A stretch of 64,000 nucleotides of DNA, taken from assembly GCA_018292915.2 (NCBI GenBank), contig JACVVK020000392.1:96001-160000 (forward strand). Direction: 5' to 3'. Each line of letters opens with the position of its first letter. Position 1 is the stretch's first letter. The position numbers and the translations under genes are program-made. Below the pieces are notes generated by a model. It made no database searches, had not been told where the DNA came from, and saw nothing but the letters and a program-made list of their open reading frames with translations. This document shows positions 51,879 through 63,674 of this stretch, piece after piece. The DNA is from Batillaria attramentaria. Taxonomy: Eukaryota > Mollusca > Gastropoda > Batillariidae.

Positions 51879-54791
51879 ATGAAGACATGTCAGTGGGGCA
51901 TGCAAGCTGGATTTCCCCACTCCAAGGTTTTCATACTTGGAATCTGGCTGACACTTCTGGGCTCAGCATGTGTCGTCATCTCCGTCCTCGGCATTGTGCA
52001 GATGGCATGGGGCTACTATGTCAGCACAGGGATGTGGGGCGGGGTGGCCATCACCGTCACCGGTCTGGCCACAATGTACGCAGCGCGAGCACAGACGTCC
52101 CTCAGTGCCAAGATGTATTTTGCAATCTCAGTTCTGGACATTCCTGTTTCCTTTGCGATGCTAGTGCTGTCTGCTGGAGGCCTTACCTACAAAAGCAATT
52201 TTTACGCACCGGTCCGTTTCAACAGTGACAAGCATCAAGTGACGTTACTTCTCCACGGTTCGGTGCTGAGCGCAAGTGTGCTGTCCCTAGCGTGCAATGT
52301 TCTGTCTGTGATTGTGTGTCTCAAATTCATCAGCTTTGAAAAGAACAGACGCTCTGACAGTTTCAAGCTGAGAAAGCGTAGACACCGATTCTCCGACCCA
52401 AACGGCGTGTACAGGACCGGATCACAGCGAGATGGATCAGGTGGTGGAACCGCTCGCTCCAGCACCAGCAGCAGAGCACCGCTAGTCAGCTCTGACAGAT
52501 CGCAGCGACACTCGCGGCAGTCCAGTTACAGCGACAACGGCAGCCTCAGGTCATCGGCAGACAGAACCCCTCTCAGGAGAGACTCGGACAGATCTCGAGG
52601 AAGTTCACGGTCTCGACCATCTCACCACCGTCAGTCATCCTCAGTTTCACAGCAGAGTCGATACGAGTCCTTGCACAGTAGACAGAGCTCCCAGCATGGG
52701 GGAAGTGACTCTGTGTACAGCACTCTGACACGAGAAAACCACCGTAGCCAACATGGTGCGTCTTACGGAGCAAATGGAGTGGGAGAGTCCTCACTCCTCC
52801 ACCCCTCGCACGCTGCTAGAGTACTTCTTGACGGTGGTGGTGATCGCTTGACTGTGCAGCCGGTGTTTGATTCAGACGAGGAGCCTGTACCACCGTACGC
52901 GGAGAGTGAGACCAACACAGGGTTCTCGTCAAACACTGGGGACGAATCTGACATTGAAAATTCCGATCACACTGCATTGGATGACAGCAGTAGCACTCTG
53001 CTGGGAGTCAGTCACCTGCCACTGAACATACCGGTCACGGAGGTAGGGACTCCAAACAGTAGGGGAAGGCCTGACAGCTTGCAGTTGGGAAGGACAGCAA
53101 GTGGTTACTCAGGGAGTGCTACCAGCAGTGACAGGGGCAACTCGGGGACAAACAGGTCTCATGTAAACATTGTAGGAGAGCATGATAACCGTAGGAACAT
53201 TTCACATATGGCAGCAGTTAGACTAGGAACCAGTCCAAGATCTCACTACAACTTCAGTCAACCTCCTCAGTCCCATGCGCAGCATGTGGCTGCCAGGGAG
53301 ACAGCCTCCCGCCTGAGTCAAAACAGAGGTTCTCCAGAAATCTGCGCCCTGACTGGGGAAAGGGAGACCCCATCTACTCTGAGAGGCTCCCCCAGCCCCC
53401 ATGAGTCATCCTCAGGTTTGGAGTCCAGCAGTCTTCCATCTTCCGGTACTCCAAGGACTTTGACGGAGAGAGGAGGTTCGCAAGTTCCACACTTGAATCA
53501 CTCGTCTGACTCCAGCGATACCAGCCTGACAGAGCGGGAGGGAGTGGGAAGCAGGGATGCAACACTGCCTGGAGGTTCCAGACCATCTGCAGTTGACACT
53601 CACTCTGTGGTTTCTTTGCCTGGCAGGAGAGGAGGCGAGGCAGCGGATGAGTTTAACAGTCCGGCTGATCCTGGCAGTGCTGTGTCCTCACCGCAAACTC
53701 CCAGAAGTGGGTCCGGGCCTCTGAGTCTCGGCTCTCCCAACTCTGCTTTCAGGCCTGTAGGAAGGACTGTTCCGGTGTCGCAGATTTCTTCCTCAGCGCC
53801 AGCACCCTCCAGCGCACTGTTTTCACCGATCTCAGCCCACGGTGGTGCCCACAGCAGTAACTTAGAGTCCTCCACAGAATCCTTGTCACGTTCGTCTGTT
53901 CTGTCATGGAAGATGATTCCACTCCCGACCTCCCACAACCATTCCAACAGGGCTTCGTCTGTACCTACAAAAGAACTCACCACAAAGGACATCCCTGCGC
54001 CGGAATTTCACTCACCCAGAGTGTATGGACGTACAACTGATCCACACGCCCTGGTTGGGAGAAACGTTCAGTCTGTCACCAGTAACCCTGCAGATGTTAA
54101 ATCGAGTGTTGTCAGAAGCCCTCAGATTAGAACTCACGATGCTGCTTCTGACATACAGGGTGCATCAAACGCAGTCCTAGATTCTTCACCCCAGTTTTCC
54201 TCTCTTCCCCTCCGAAGTGCACCAGGACTTGACCGACAGCGGTCAGGTGGGACCAGCTCTCAGCAGAGCAGTGCTGGAAACGAACTCAGCCGTAGACAAA
54301 ATCAGGGAGGTGACCAGGGACAGAGGCATATTGTGGAACTACCATCTTCGGTCAGGGGCCAGCCCTCAGTGGCTGGTAGCAGTGCTAGTGAACGGAACTC
54401 ACGACTGAGAGCAGAAAGGCAGAGATGCGAGAGAAGGGCAGAACGTGAACCTCTGTCCTTGCACAGTGTTGGGCAGTCTCGGTCTCAGTCTGTCAGTGTC
54501 GTGTCACCTGTCCAACCGTCCAGCAGTAGGCAATACAGTGCACACTCTCAGCCACCGCAGCAGCCACCACCATCTCGGCAGCAGCAAGAGCAGTCACAGT
54601 CACACCGACAGCAACAATTACAACCACATCAACACCCACTTCCACCACCACCAGACCATCAGCAGCAGCAGCAACAACAACCGCCACAGCCTGCACCAGG
54701 GCAACAGCCTCAGCAACCACATCAACAACCTCAGCAACCACCACAACCTGCGCAACAACAGAATAGACCACTGTTTTCAGTATTGTTATAA
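51879..54791 (+). CDS. Four-helix membrane protein with long disordered tail
   Basis: One uninterrupted frame of 970 codons, start fixed by an in-frame TGA at 51873-51875; TTGCAG at 51859-51864 suggests a spliced 5' untranslated exon. Four hydrophobic helices lie at about residues 17-42, 50-70, 79-103 and 122-150, with short loops, in the manner of MS4A/CD20-like and FAM189 (ENTREP) proteins. FEKNRR follows helix 4 at the cytosolic side. The remaining 800 residues are Ser/Arg-rich, then Ser/Pro-rich; an acidic DSDEEPVPPYAESE patch lies near residue 330. The last 80 residues are Gln/Pro/His-rich, with a run of seven Gln. No enzyme motif is seen. Which family it belongs to is uncertain; a membrane adaptor or trafficking role is only inference. 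No frameshift occurs. Confidence 0.85.
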   Translation: MKTCQWGMQAGFPHSKVFILGIWLTLLGSACVVISVLGIVQMAWGYYVSTGMWGGVAITVTGLATMYAARAQTSLSAKMYFAISVLDIPVSFAMLVLSAGGLTYKSNFYAPVRFNSDKHQVTLLLHGSVLSASVLSLACNVLSVIVCLKFISFEKNRRSDSFKLRKRRHRFSDPNGVYRTGSQRDGSGGGTARSSTSSRAPLVSSDRSQRHSRQSSYSDNGSLRSSADRTPLRRDSDRSRGSSRSRPSHHRQSSSVSQQSRYESLHSRQSSQHGGSDSVYSTLTRENHRSQHGASYGANGVGESSLLHPSHAARVLLDGGGDRLTVQPVFDSDEEPVPPYAESETNTGFSSNTGDESDIENSDHTALDDSSSTLLGVSHLPLNIPVTEVGTPNSRGRPDSLQLGRTASGYSGSATSSDRGNSGTNRSHVNIVGEHDNRRNISHMAAVRLGTSPRSHYNFSQPPQSHAQHVAARETASRLSQNRGSPEICALTGERETPSTLRGSPSPHESSSGLESSSLPSSGTPRTLTERGGSQVPHLNHSSDSSDTSLTEREGVGSRDATLPGGSRPSAVDTHSVVSLPGRRGGEAADEFNSPADPGSAVSSPQTPRSGSGPLSLGSPNSAFRPVGRTVPVSQISSSAPAPSSALFSPISAHGGAHSSNLESSTESLSRSSVLSWKMIPLPTSHNHSNRASSVPTKELTTKDIPAPEFHSPRVYGRTTDPHALVGRNVQSVTSNPADVKSSVVRSPQIRTHDAASDIQGASNAVLDSSPQFSSLPLRSAPGLDRQRSGGTSSQQSSAGNELSRRQNQGGDQGQRHIVELPSSVRGQPSVAGSSASERNSRLRAERQRCERRAEREPLSLHSVGQSRSQSVSVVSPVQPSSSRQYSAHSQPPQQPPPSRQQQEQSQSHRQQQLQPHQHPLPPPPDHQQQQQQQPPQPAPGQQPQQPHQQPQQPPQPAQQQNRPLFSVLL

Positions 54792-55107
54792 CCTTTGATG
54801 ATTTTCCCAGCATGAATTGGCTCTAATATGGCGCATGAATGTAGCTACCGAGTGTGCAGTTCTGACATGTGGGATGCCTAGTAAAAAGTAAATTACATGT
54901 AGTAAATAGCAGATGTATACAGTTACGTTGTAAGTCAACCCATGCTTCAGCTGTGTTCTGCAATTGAGACCAGGCAGGTTTTTCTATTTGCTAATCATTT
55001 TTGTACACATATCTTGTGTGTGTGATTTGCACTATCAGTAACACTACAATCACTGCCATCTAGTAATCTAACGATGTTCATATTCAAAGGTACTAATTAA
55101 TGGTATA

Positions 55108-55512
55108 GTTCGCTTGTTGGGGGGAGGGGGGGGATTGCAAATGTGTACCAGTCATTTGCAGGGGGTGGGGGATGTACCCGCAAATATATATATATGTATA
55201 TTCTGGATTTGGGTCTTGCGGGTTAAAGCCACGTGACAGCTAACTTCATTTTATGAATGTAATTTAAACGAATGCATTAAACGAATGTAGCCATTGGATG
55301 GTGACAGAAATATGTGCGTGTATAGTATCTGTTGTAATTACTAAATTAGTAACTCTCTTGTTTTCCGGAAACGAACCTTCCGATGAAAATAGGGCCGAAA
55401 TATCGCAAGAGCTGAAGGGCGGAATACAATCACCCTGCTGAATGGAGAACTGGAGTACATTTGCTCCCCCTGCAAATGACTGGGATACATTTGCACCCTG
55501 TAGCGGGCGAAC
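55108..55512. mobile_element. Foldback MITE with about 60-bp inverted termini
   Basis: Outer ends GTTCGC...GCGAAC are followed inward by shared GCAAATGT and CCAGTCATTTGCAGGGGG blocks in inverse orientation. The pair is flanked by TA (55106-55107, 55513-55514). At 405 bp it carries no ORF. The left arm has G-run expansions that the right arm lacks. Confidence 0.8.
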
Positions 55513-57127
55513 TATGCTAACTGAACAATACTGATAGATAGATAAGATGACTGAAATAATGGAATAACCGGTGCTCATACCTTCTAAAGAGGGGATTTCA
55601 AGTCAAAATACTCACTACCACTAGTACCAGTAGTAGTTCTGTACTCATCATTATTTTTCAGTCTGCTGGGTGCGTCGTCTTAGCGAGCGCAAATAGCCTG
55701 AAAAATATGGGATTTGTTTGGAAATATTCACTCTCTAAATCTCTAATGTAGAAATAGTCAGCATATGATAATCTGATTTTGAGCCCTGGTCATTGTTTAA
55801 CCCAAAACATTACTCTAACCTTTGCCATATGTTGTGAGTACAGTTGCACCCACACTTTCATTCCAACGTCCGTAGCTTAATCAGTTTTTGCGGCAGGTTC
55901 ATGAAACTTTGTCAATAAGGGCATCGATGAGGTGTATGATTTCTATTCCTAAATAAACAAGTAAAAAAAATAACAAAAGCGTTGTATAACCCTCCTCATA
56001 TATATAGATGCAAAACCACCCATGCTTTGAAAGAAGGAAAGAAACATTGATAACCCTCCCTGTACATTGTAGGTGCAAAACCTCCCATACTTTTTGGAAG
56101 GAATTTTGCGGGTAGGGTCAGGTAAGGATAAGTGTACCGGTAATCATAAATCATTCAAATGCACAAAAAAGAAAGAAACGAACAGAAATATCAGCAGATA
56201 CCTATGCGACCAAACGAATGTTGCCGCAGATTGAAACTGCGCATATTATTGAAATGGGCTGCTATGGCGATGAGATCAGTCCCAGCGAAAGCAGTGAAAA
56301 ACGCTTTATCTTACAAAAGTTCATGCCTTGTATCACATTTATCCAGATGCCTACACTGACCATCACATTAGTGTGTGTGTAAGCTATTTTGATTTGATTC
56401 AGTTTAGTTCCTTCTTTAAAAGTATGGGTGAGTTTGCATCCATGGTGTACGGCAGGGAATAGTAAGTGTTTTCCTTCGTTAAAAGGATAAGTGCATTTGT
56501 ACTCACCAGTTTGGTGCACAAGGTTTTTTCTTTGAAGTATGGTTGCGTTTGCACCCATGATGTACAACACGCAAGTTTTTTTGCGACATAATTATGGCAA
56601 AGGTTAAACACAAAATATCAGGTTCCAAATGATTCAGCAGTTTGAAATGATGTCATTCATATATATATATATGTACTAATGTGTTTATTTTGGGTGACAG
56701 CTCTTGTGCAAAATTTCAAGCAGCAATCTCTTGTCCCCTTCATCTCTTCTTTCCTTGTTTTTAGTGTTATTTCATTTTTATTTTGAACACACTAGTTTGG
56801 GTGTTGTTCTCAGGCAAGCAAACAAAAATAACACCAGTTCCTTCCCTTCCATAGTTGTTACGTGGCACGTCTATTGATACGTTCACAATATTGTTAAAAA
56901 GTCTGCTTGTACTTAAAAGCTGCTTGTGTTTCACTGTTGCTGTGATGCCTAATTGTTCAGTAGTGATAAATAAGATATGTCTAAGAGTAAGAGTTTGTGT
57001 ACATGTATACATGTGTTACTAATACCTGGACTGGTGTGCTTGACTCAGTGACTGCATACAGAAGGTTATGTCCTCATTCATGTGTTGAACTCTACAGTTC
57101 AGCCATAATTATGCTATATAAACTTAC

Positions 57128-57130
<3 letters not shown>

Positions 57131-57187
<57 letters not shown>
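57131..57187 (+). repeat. (GT)n microsatellite
   Basis: About 57 bases of GT repeat. Frames through it on either strand are artefacts. Confidence 0.95.
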
Positions 57188-57189
<2 letters not shown>

Positions 57190-58544
57190 ATAACAATCAG
57201 AGCGCAATGCTTTGTAACACGGCAAGGTTGTAGAAAATTTACTCTGAATGGTTGCATGGGGAATCTGAGTGATTGTATCTCTGGATTGATAACATTGGAA
57301 AGCTGTACTTGGCAGATGTGATATCTGTAAAATCACTAGTTTGCTTCTGTTATGTATGATAACGGATCTGCAGATATCTTTTATGTTTTATGATGTCCTT
57401 ATGATTTATGTATAGTTGTGTGGCCTGTACCGACGAACAGTTGATGCTACAGTGAAAATGGATTGCTTTGCTTATGCTTGCCTTGGTAGTGTAACAGTGT
57501 TACATCGTCGCTGTCAACCAGATGAGAGCCACTTTTGTCATGTGGTCTTTGGAAAAGAATGAATTGGTGCGCATTTCTTATTCTGCCTGTTGTGCATTTT
57601 TTTGGTTTGCCTGTTCGTTCGTTTTCTGTTTCAACTGTTCAAGACATTGTGAGTCCAACTATAAATGTGATGTGTTCAAGCTGAAGTGAACCATTTTTGG
57701 TACAAAGCATATTTTGTACACTGAGAACATTTTTTTTTTGCGCTTTCTACTTATTTCTAACTGCCCGCTTTTTCAGCGATCATGCTTGTTCTGCGAGTGA
57801 CCATCTACATTAAAAAAAAAACTTGACATGTGACAGTATTGTGGCTGATTTTGAGATTAAACCATATAGTGTTGTAACATATTTATTAGGAAATTCTGTT
57901 GCGTGTGAACGTGTATGAAATTTAATCCTTTGGTTGTGCCATGCAAGTTTGTATGTATTGTTACTGACGTGATGATTTTGACAAATGGTGTTCATGTTGT
58001 GACAGAACGTGATAAGACGATAAAATACATACTTCACCTGGGATGTTTTTGGGTTTTTTTTAATGTTGAAAGCTGTTACATGTATGCTGTCTTCAGACCT
58101 TAAGTAAGGCTTGATACTAGTGTCTCCTAGAATCCCCTTAGATAAATAAAAACAAGCACATTGTCTGGAAACTTGTGTGCAGTTTTATATCATGCATGTT
58201 TTTTAACACATTTTTACGCATTTTACAAAAAAAGGACCTGTAATCATCTCACATTTGATGAGCAGTTTATCATGTTATTTGATAAACCATCCCCTCATCT
58301 TTGGAATATGTTTACCTTAGATAAACTACGCAATTTTGCATCTCTTGGTGTCATCATTTGTTACTGATGATTTTGTCCATGTTGAATCAAGTTTGAGTTG
58401 TATCATGTTGGCAAGTGTCCATGAGTTTTTTTTTTTTTTTTTTTTTTTAGCAGACTGTTTCAAAGTTATTTGTCCAAACTTGTAAATAACGCATGTTCAC
58501 AGAAGTGCCTTGCTTCACTGCGTGCACAGTGTAGATTAGCGCTT

Positions 58545-59195
58545 TCCTGAGAATTTAAGTGGAACAAACTAGTGCTTGGATCTTTCATTGCTATAATTAC
58601 AGTATAAATGTCTTGCTTGGATTGCTAGAGATATGTGTGAGTTTAGTTTTTCACTTTTGAGAAAATTTAGTGGAATGAAGGAATGCTTGGATGTTTTATT
58701 GCCATCGTATAGTGGGAGCCGAGGTGGCTGAATGGTAGAGCGTTGAACTTCTAATGCTCAGGTCGTGAGTTCATATCCTGGCTGGGGCCAAATATTTGTG
58801 CTGGCTTTTTTGTCATTGCCCCGTCTTTGATATCACCCGTATGTGGTGGAAAAGGACATTAAACCCCCAAACTCCCACCCACCCACCCGCTATCACATAT
58901 AAGTTCCTTGCTTGGATTGCTAGAAGTGTAATGTTTAGTTTTTCACTTTCGAGAAAATTAAATGAAACCAACAAGTGCTTGGATTTATCATTGCTGTCAT
59001 GTAAAATGCCTTGAATGGATTGTGAGGCATGTGAGTTTAGTTTTTAACGTTTGAGAAAATTAAGTGGAACCAACAAGTGCTTGGATTTTTCATTGCCGTC
59101 TAATGTAAAATGCCTTGCATGGATCCCAAGACATAAGTTCAGTTTTTGCACTTTTTGGAGAAAATGTTGCTTGGATTTTTTTAACTGCTATCACC
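58545..59195 (+). repeat. Degenerate tandem repeat of about 115 bp
   Basis: The words GTGCTTGGAT, TTCATTGC, GTAAAATGCCTTGC, TGGATTGCTAGA, TTTAGTTTTTCACTT and GAGAAAATTAA recur in that order four to five times. A family A SINE (58709-58890) splits the array. Confidence 0.8.
58709..58890 (+). repeat. SINE family A, copy 7, plus strand
   Basis: This is the best view of the family head: GGGAGCCGAGGTGGCTGAAT, then GGTAGAGCG (A-box region) and GTCGTGAGTTCATATCC (B-box region). GGGGCCAAATATTTGTGCTG and the end TGGTGGAAAAGGACATTAAA follow. It is inserted in a tandem array. Confidence 0.9.
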
Positions 59196-59489
59196 ATCAT
59201 TGAAATCAAATACAGGTAGTATGCATGTTTTGGTTTTGCTGTGCTAATGTGTAGGGGCCAGTATTTGTTATACAGCAGTTTTTACCAGTTTGTTTTAGGT
59301 GCATGCCTACAGTGTACCTACATGCACAAGTTTCTTTTTTTTGTATATTTTTGTATGATAAGAATTTTTTCTTAATCTGGCATTCTTGTTCTGCCACCTT
59401 CAATGTTGCTAGTTAAGTGGAACTAGTTTGTTGTAGCACAAACCAGTGCAGAGTCCGTACAGTGTGTTCTTCAAGACAGTTTTTTTTTT

Positions 59490-59733
59490 TTTGGCTGCCC
59501 CAACTCTTTGCCAGTTCCAGTGGTGTTCCTCCCAGGTAATGGGTGGAATCCACGGAGGACTCGGAAGCTGGGGCATTTTTTATTTTATGCATGATGATGG
59601 GCCCATAGCACATCCGTTCAGGGTAGGAGCCGACCTAGGTAGAGAAAATCCCGCTTGCCTTGGCTGGGATTCCAACCCGGGTCTCCCGGTCCATGGTGCG
59701 AAGTGCTAACCACTACACTACGGCGGCCGGTCA
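59490..59733 (-). repeat. tRNA-derived SINE, family D
   Basis: On the minus strand the head reads GACCGGCCGCCGTAGTGTAG, then TGGTTAGCACTTCGCACC and GGGTTGGAATCCC. These are strong A- and B-box equivalents, and a body ending GGAACTGGCAAAGAGTTGGG follows. Confidence 0.85.
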
Positions 59734-60244
59734 AGATAGTTTTTTTTTTCTTTCTCAGTTCTGCACATTTGATGTTCTTTCTGAAAGCTAGTCTTATGTG
59801 AACTGCACTTACAGCTAGATTATCATTCCTTGTTTCACCTTCTTGTTTTTTTTTCCCCAAGGAAATTAAACAATTTGCCACACTCTATTGTCACTGTTAT
59901 TAGAAAAGGCAGTTAGTGATGACTGTATGCAGCTCATAGTAGAAATCATGCTGGATTTACTGATTTATGTCTTGTCATTATTTTGTACAGTTTATGAGAA
60001 AAAACTGTAGTAAATTAAATCCTTCCAGTTGTTATCATTTTAGCTGTTGTTGGAATAAATCTTCTGATAACAAGACATTGCGACTGTACCTCATGTGTGT
60101 GTTGGTGGTTGCTCCTTCTCTGAGGGATTAAAGCAAACAGACGTCACTTTGCAGAATCAATAAAGTTTTGGACAAATACTTTAGTGCTGCCACTGGGCAG
60201 TTGTCCTCATGGATCGCCATTGATTCCCGTATGCACATACAACG

Positions 60245-60385
60245 CTATCTTAAAAGCCCATGGAAAAAGTGCATTTTTACTTGGAATCTTCAGATAATTA
60301 GAAGCCACTGTTACGCTGTCTGCAGCGGTCTCGCGCCTAGCGGGAAGGCCCACACTTTGCGTAATAGCGGCTTGTTCTTTTCTTT
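60245..60385 (+). repeat. Dispersed repeat copy without MITE
   Basis: Second copy of the repeat at 480-1060; it shows uninterrupted sequence across the point where the other copy carries a 375-bp element. Confidence 0.7.
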
Positions 60386-61981
60386 TTTTTTTAATAGCGG
60401 GCAGGGGGTGGTCGGGCTTTTAGGAGTTACTCTGCAACACATGAACGCGCACACGTCACACACATACACACACACACACACAGAGGGATGGTTGAGATAC
60501 CGCACGTGTATTCTGCATGCACATACTGTCGGAGCGCTTCATCATGGATAAGTGGCTGTATTCTTTTTGATAGTCATACTGGACGATCATGGAACACACA
60601 CGCGCACACACACACTAAGTCAGCAGACGAGCTGTCGCAAATGGTGATACTGTGCATTGCATCGGTAAGCTTAGCGAGTGTCGCTTTACGTCAAAGCGAA
60701 ACCGGCAGTAGCATTGCCAGTCTGGCTCAGCCGGTGCAGGTATGCAGGCTGACTGTTTTGGCCGTGACCTTGGTCACATTTTTTTTTTTCTCTTCCATGC
60801 GACGGGTCGATGACGAGAGAGACGAGGCATAGCGAAGGTTACCTCAGTTTGGCTGAGCGTGACTCAGGTACACTGGTGCATTTTGGTAGCCCTGTCTTAA
60901 CTGTGCAACAGCGATTAGAACAGTTCGCTTGCAAGAATCAGATTACACAAAGCGAAAGAAAACAGGACGCTGCACTGACTGACGTGTGTGTGTGTGTGAT
61001 GTGCACTGACTGGGAACAAGCACAGTGGTACGGCAGGTATGGAGATGGCACCAGGGTGTGTTCAGGTGATTTGATAAAGATGGGACCGCCGTGACCAAAC
61101 ATGTCCAAAGCGTAGGACCTAAAATAGAGTCAGTAGACATGTATGTACTCTGTACGCAGAGAGCACCGATACTCTAGTGTACTCCAACACTGTAAAGCGT
61201 CGCGGTTTGCAGACTACGACTGATGGCGGCGACTAAATGGCCGTGTAAACAGTTTTGTGCATCTGCACCGACTGACGGAGACTGAGTGGCCACACTGTCT
61301 GTCAGTACAGTCCGGTGTTTATTACACGTATTCACTGACCGTGGCCTCAGTTATCGGATGAAACTTGACTGATTACTTCAATCTCAACCGATGAAGTGAT
61401 ATTCAACTTGATTTGACAAACGTGTTCATCTGATGATCAGTACTCACGACGGCCGGGTCGGACAGCGTCCGCGGCGACACTGGCAGCATGTTAGGACGTT
61501 AACCTCCCAAACACCCACCCTCCAGTCCCGCGACACTGTTGATGTGTGTAGTCTTCGCTAGCGCGGGCGGCCTGCGCCACTGAGGTACACACTGCTCCAG
61601 TGAGTTGTATGTCACGGCACGGTCACGGTCAAACACACACCGGCTATAGGTACTAGTCCAGCGCCGCGGACTTGACTGACGCTCCACTGCAGGGTACTCA
61701 GGTATGTTCCACTCAGTATTAGGGACTATAATTATTTGATGTGTATGCAGTGATGAGTATTTCGAGAAACGACCAAATGCGGACGCTATGCTGGATGCAG
61801 TGGATGGAGCATAGCAAACAGACAGGTGCACACCAGGCTAGTCAGTAGTGGCACTGCGGGAACGCGCGGGAACGCAATCACTGGCGCAGTGTCGCATGAA
61901 ATGGATCAGTAACGCAGTGCCGGGCGGCTGTGAGTATGACGGAGACGCGCCGGCTCCCTATGGAGGAGCGAGCAGCTCGAA
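60386..61981. other. Intergenic region, no gene recognised
   Basis: It holds CA microsatellites (60465-60482, 60598-60615) and a CpG-containing stretch around 61180-61700 that could be the promoter and untranslated first exon of the gene at 62632. None of the short frames shows a known protein. Confidence 0.4.
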
Positions 61982-62413
61982 GAATAATTGCTTTGATGTA
62001 GGCGCTTTATCCCGGCCAAATATTTGGCTCAAAGCGCCGCAAGCTAAACCCAACATTACACACACGCTTATGTGAATCACACGCATTCTCCCACACACTG
62101 GACATGGACACGTAACAATCACGTGATGCGAATGCCGGGCTGCTCAGCAATTCATTTAAGTTTCGGAATTTTAGAATTGCATTTAGTTTCGAATTTTGAT
62201 TGAATATGACTGATTTCCAAAGTAGAGGGGGAGGAAGCCGGACTACCCGGAGAGAACCCCCGACGGTCGGCCCGAATGCGGAACGGCCGTTGCTGCACTG
62301 ATACGAGAATGAATGAAAACTTCTTCGACCCGATTTGATGGGACTCGAACCTCAGTGACCCGGCTCTCGCATTACTGACAAAGTCTTACCCACCGTAGAC
62401 CACCGACCGCGGT
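61982..62413 (-). repeat. SINE family B, full-length reversed copy
   Basis: It carries the body and the tRNA-like head (at the right, GGACTCGAACC reversed B box and ACCACCGACCGC end) of the family at 49147-49553. Confidence 0.85.
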
Positions 62414-62631
62414 AATAGGACTACAAAATACATGCTTTCAATATTGTCGGCCTTGTTGCAGTCCCCGATGAACTTGATTTGATGTTACTGACTTGCAAGG
62501 TCAGTGATTGTGCTTTGTGTTTTCTAGTTCTGCAGGAACATTACTGGTTTCTTCTCTCCAGTCGGATGTAAAATTTCATTAATTTATATCATTTTACACG
62601 TTTACAGTCGGCGAGAACTTGAGCGTTCGAG

Positions 62632-63283
62632 ATGGGCAACGCTGAAGGGAAAGAGAGTGTTGGATACTCCCTGAATCTGCCTCCTCAGGAGGACTCCGCG
62701 TCGGAACGTCCAGACCAATGCCCAGTCATCCACTACCACCACGTGTCCGGGGGCAGGTCCATCAGCGTTCTGCAGCCCTTGCTGGTCGAGCAGTACCAGA
62801 AGAACCACCGTATGCTGGCGCTGAGAAAGAGACCTCTGTGTGAACACTTCGTGGGCATATTCTGTGACCGAGGCGAGGACGAGGGCAGAACGCAGTGGAA
62901 ACACAGCACAATACCGTTGTGGCTGCACGGTCAGCTTCGCTCGCAAACGGAGACTTCAGGACAGGTTCGAGTTCAAGATTATTGAAGATTATTCTTATAT
63001 TCATTTCGTTATCATCACATGACCTTATGACCTTGACCTTTAGACGAGGCCATTCCAAGTGAAATGGTCAGTTGGTACTTAGATCTCGTCACCAACTACC
63101 ATCGTGCTAAGTTTGGTGTTTCTGTTAAGTTACATTGTATTTATAAGTGTAGTTCCTGAGAAAGCCAGCAACATTGTCATGATGGCAGACAGACAGACAG
63201 ACAGACCGCAAAACCAGCGACGCCGGGAGGGCAATAACATAGACTCACTTTGTTGTACACGTGAGTCCGAAATTACTGAAACA

Positions 63284-63339
<56 letters not shown>

Positions 63340-63404
63340 TGTGCGTGTGCGTGTGCGTGTGCGTGTGTGTGTGTGTCTGTCTGTCTGTCTGTCTGTCTGT
63401 GCGC

Positions 63405-63461
<57 letters not shown>

Positions 63462-63674
63462 AGGGGAAGAAGAAGAAGAATCTACTATGGGTGACAGATC
63501 CTCCCTGCCTGGCGGATGCTATCACCCGTTACACGCAGCACGGTGAGCGGTTTGTCAGCGTCAGTATGACCGGGGTGCAAGCTGATGGCGACTACGTGAT
63601 ACCCGGTGCTACCAACACTGCCAGGTGTCCACACGTAGATAAGCTGCCTTTCAAACCCAGGAAGAGACCAGAAG
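62632..63674 (+). CDS. Unrecognised gene, first two exons, start MGNAEG
   Basis: Exon 62632-62964 (111 codons) joins in phase 0 to exon 63464-63674, which ends at GAAG|GTAAGA; the gene continues past the window. The start is supported by an in-frame TGA at 62620-62622; TTTACAG at 62601-62607 looks like an acceptor for a spliced leader exon. MGNAEG fits an N-myristoylation site (Gly2, small residue at 5-6). Exon 1 encodes [20 protein letters not shown], then [16 protein letters not shown] and [12 protein letters not shown]. Exon 2 encodes [40 protein letters not shown] and [16 protein letters not shown] do not recognise a family. The exon 2 acceptor directly follows a long (GT)n tract instead of a pyrimidine tract. 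Exon 2 could also belong to a different start. Confidence 0.6.
63285..63460 (+). repeat. Compound (GT)n / (CTGT)n microsatellite
   Basis: Two GT runs flank GTGTGC and CTGT repeats, about 175 bp in all. The array ends at the TTTAG acceptor of the exon beginning at 63464. Confidence 0.95.

Larger units (their letters stand above)
54792..58150 (+). other. Probable long 3' UTR of the four-helix membrane protein gene
   Basis: This AT-rich stretch holds no credible coding exon. An AATAAA is at 58145-58150 and another at 60159-60164; either could end the transcript. It includes a foldback element (55108-55512), paired near-repeats around 56000 and 56060, and a (GT)n tract (57131-57187). Confidence 0.5.

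Noticed and set aside
51872..52228. Overlapping frame starting 7 bases before the membrane-protein ATG
   Set aside because: It overlaps the 970-codon ORF in another frame and ends early; the composition is that of an out-of-frame translation.
54493..54813. Val/Ala-rich minus-strand frame
   Set aside because: It is the complement of the CAG/CAA/CCA-rich end of the membrane-protein gene.
58709..58800. tRNA gene at the head of SINE copies
   Set aside because: The A- and B-box-like words are present but the cloverleaf is not clean, the copies have long non-tRNA bodies, and several have target duplications.
60810..61094. 94-codon plus-strand frame before the last gene
   Set aside because: It contains a GT-repeat-derived CVCVM run and shows no motif or splice context.
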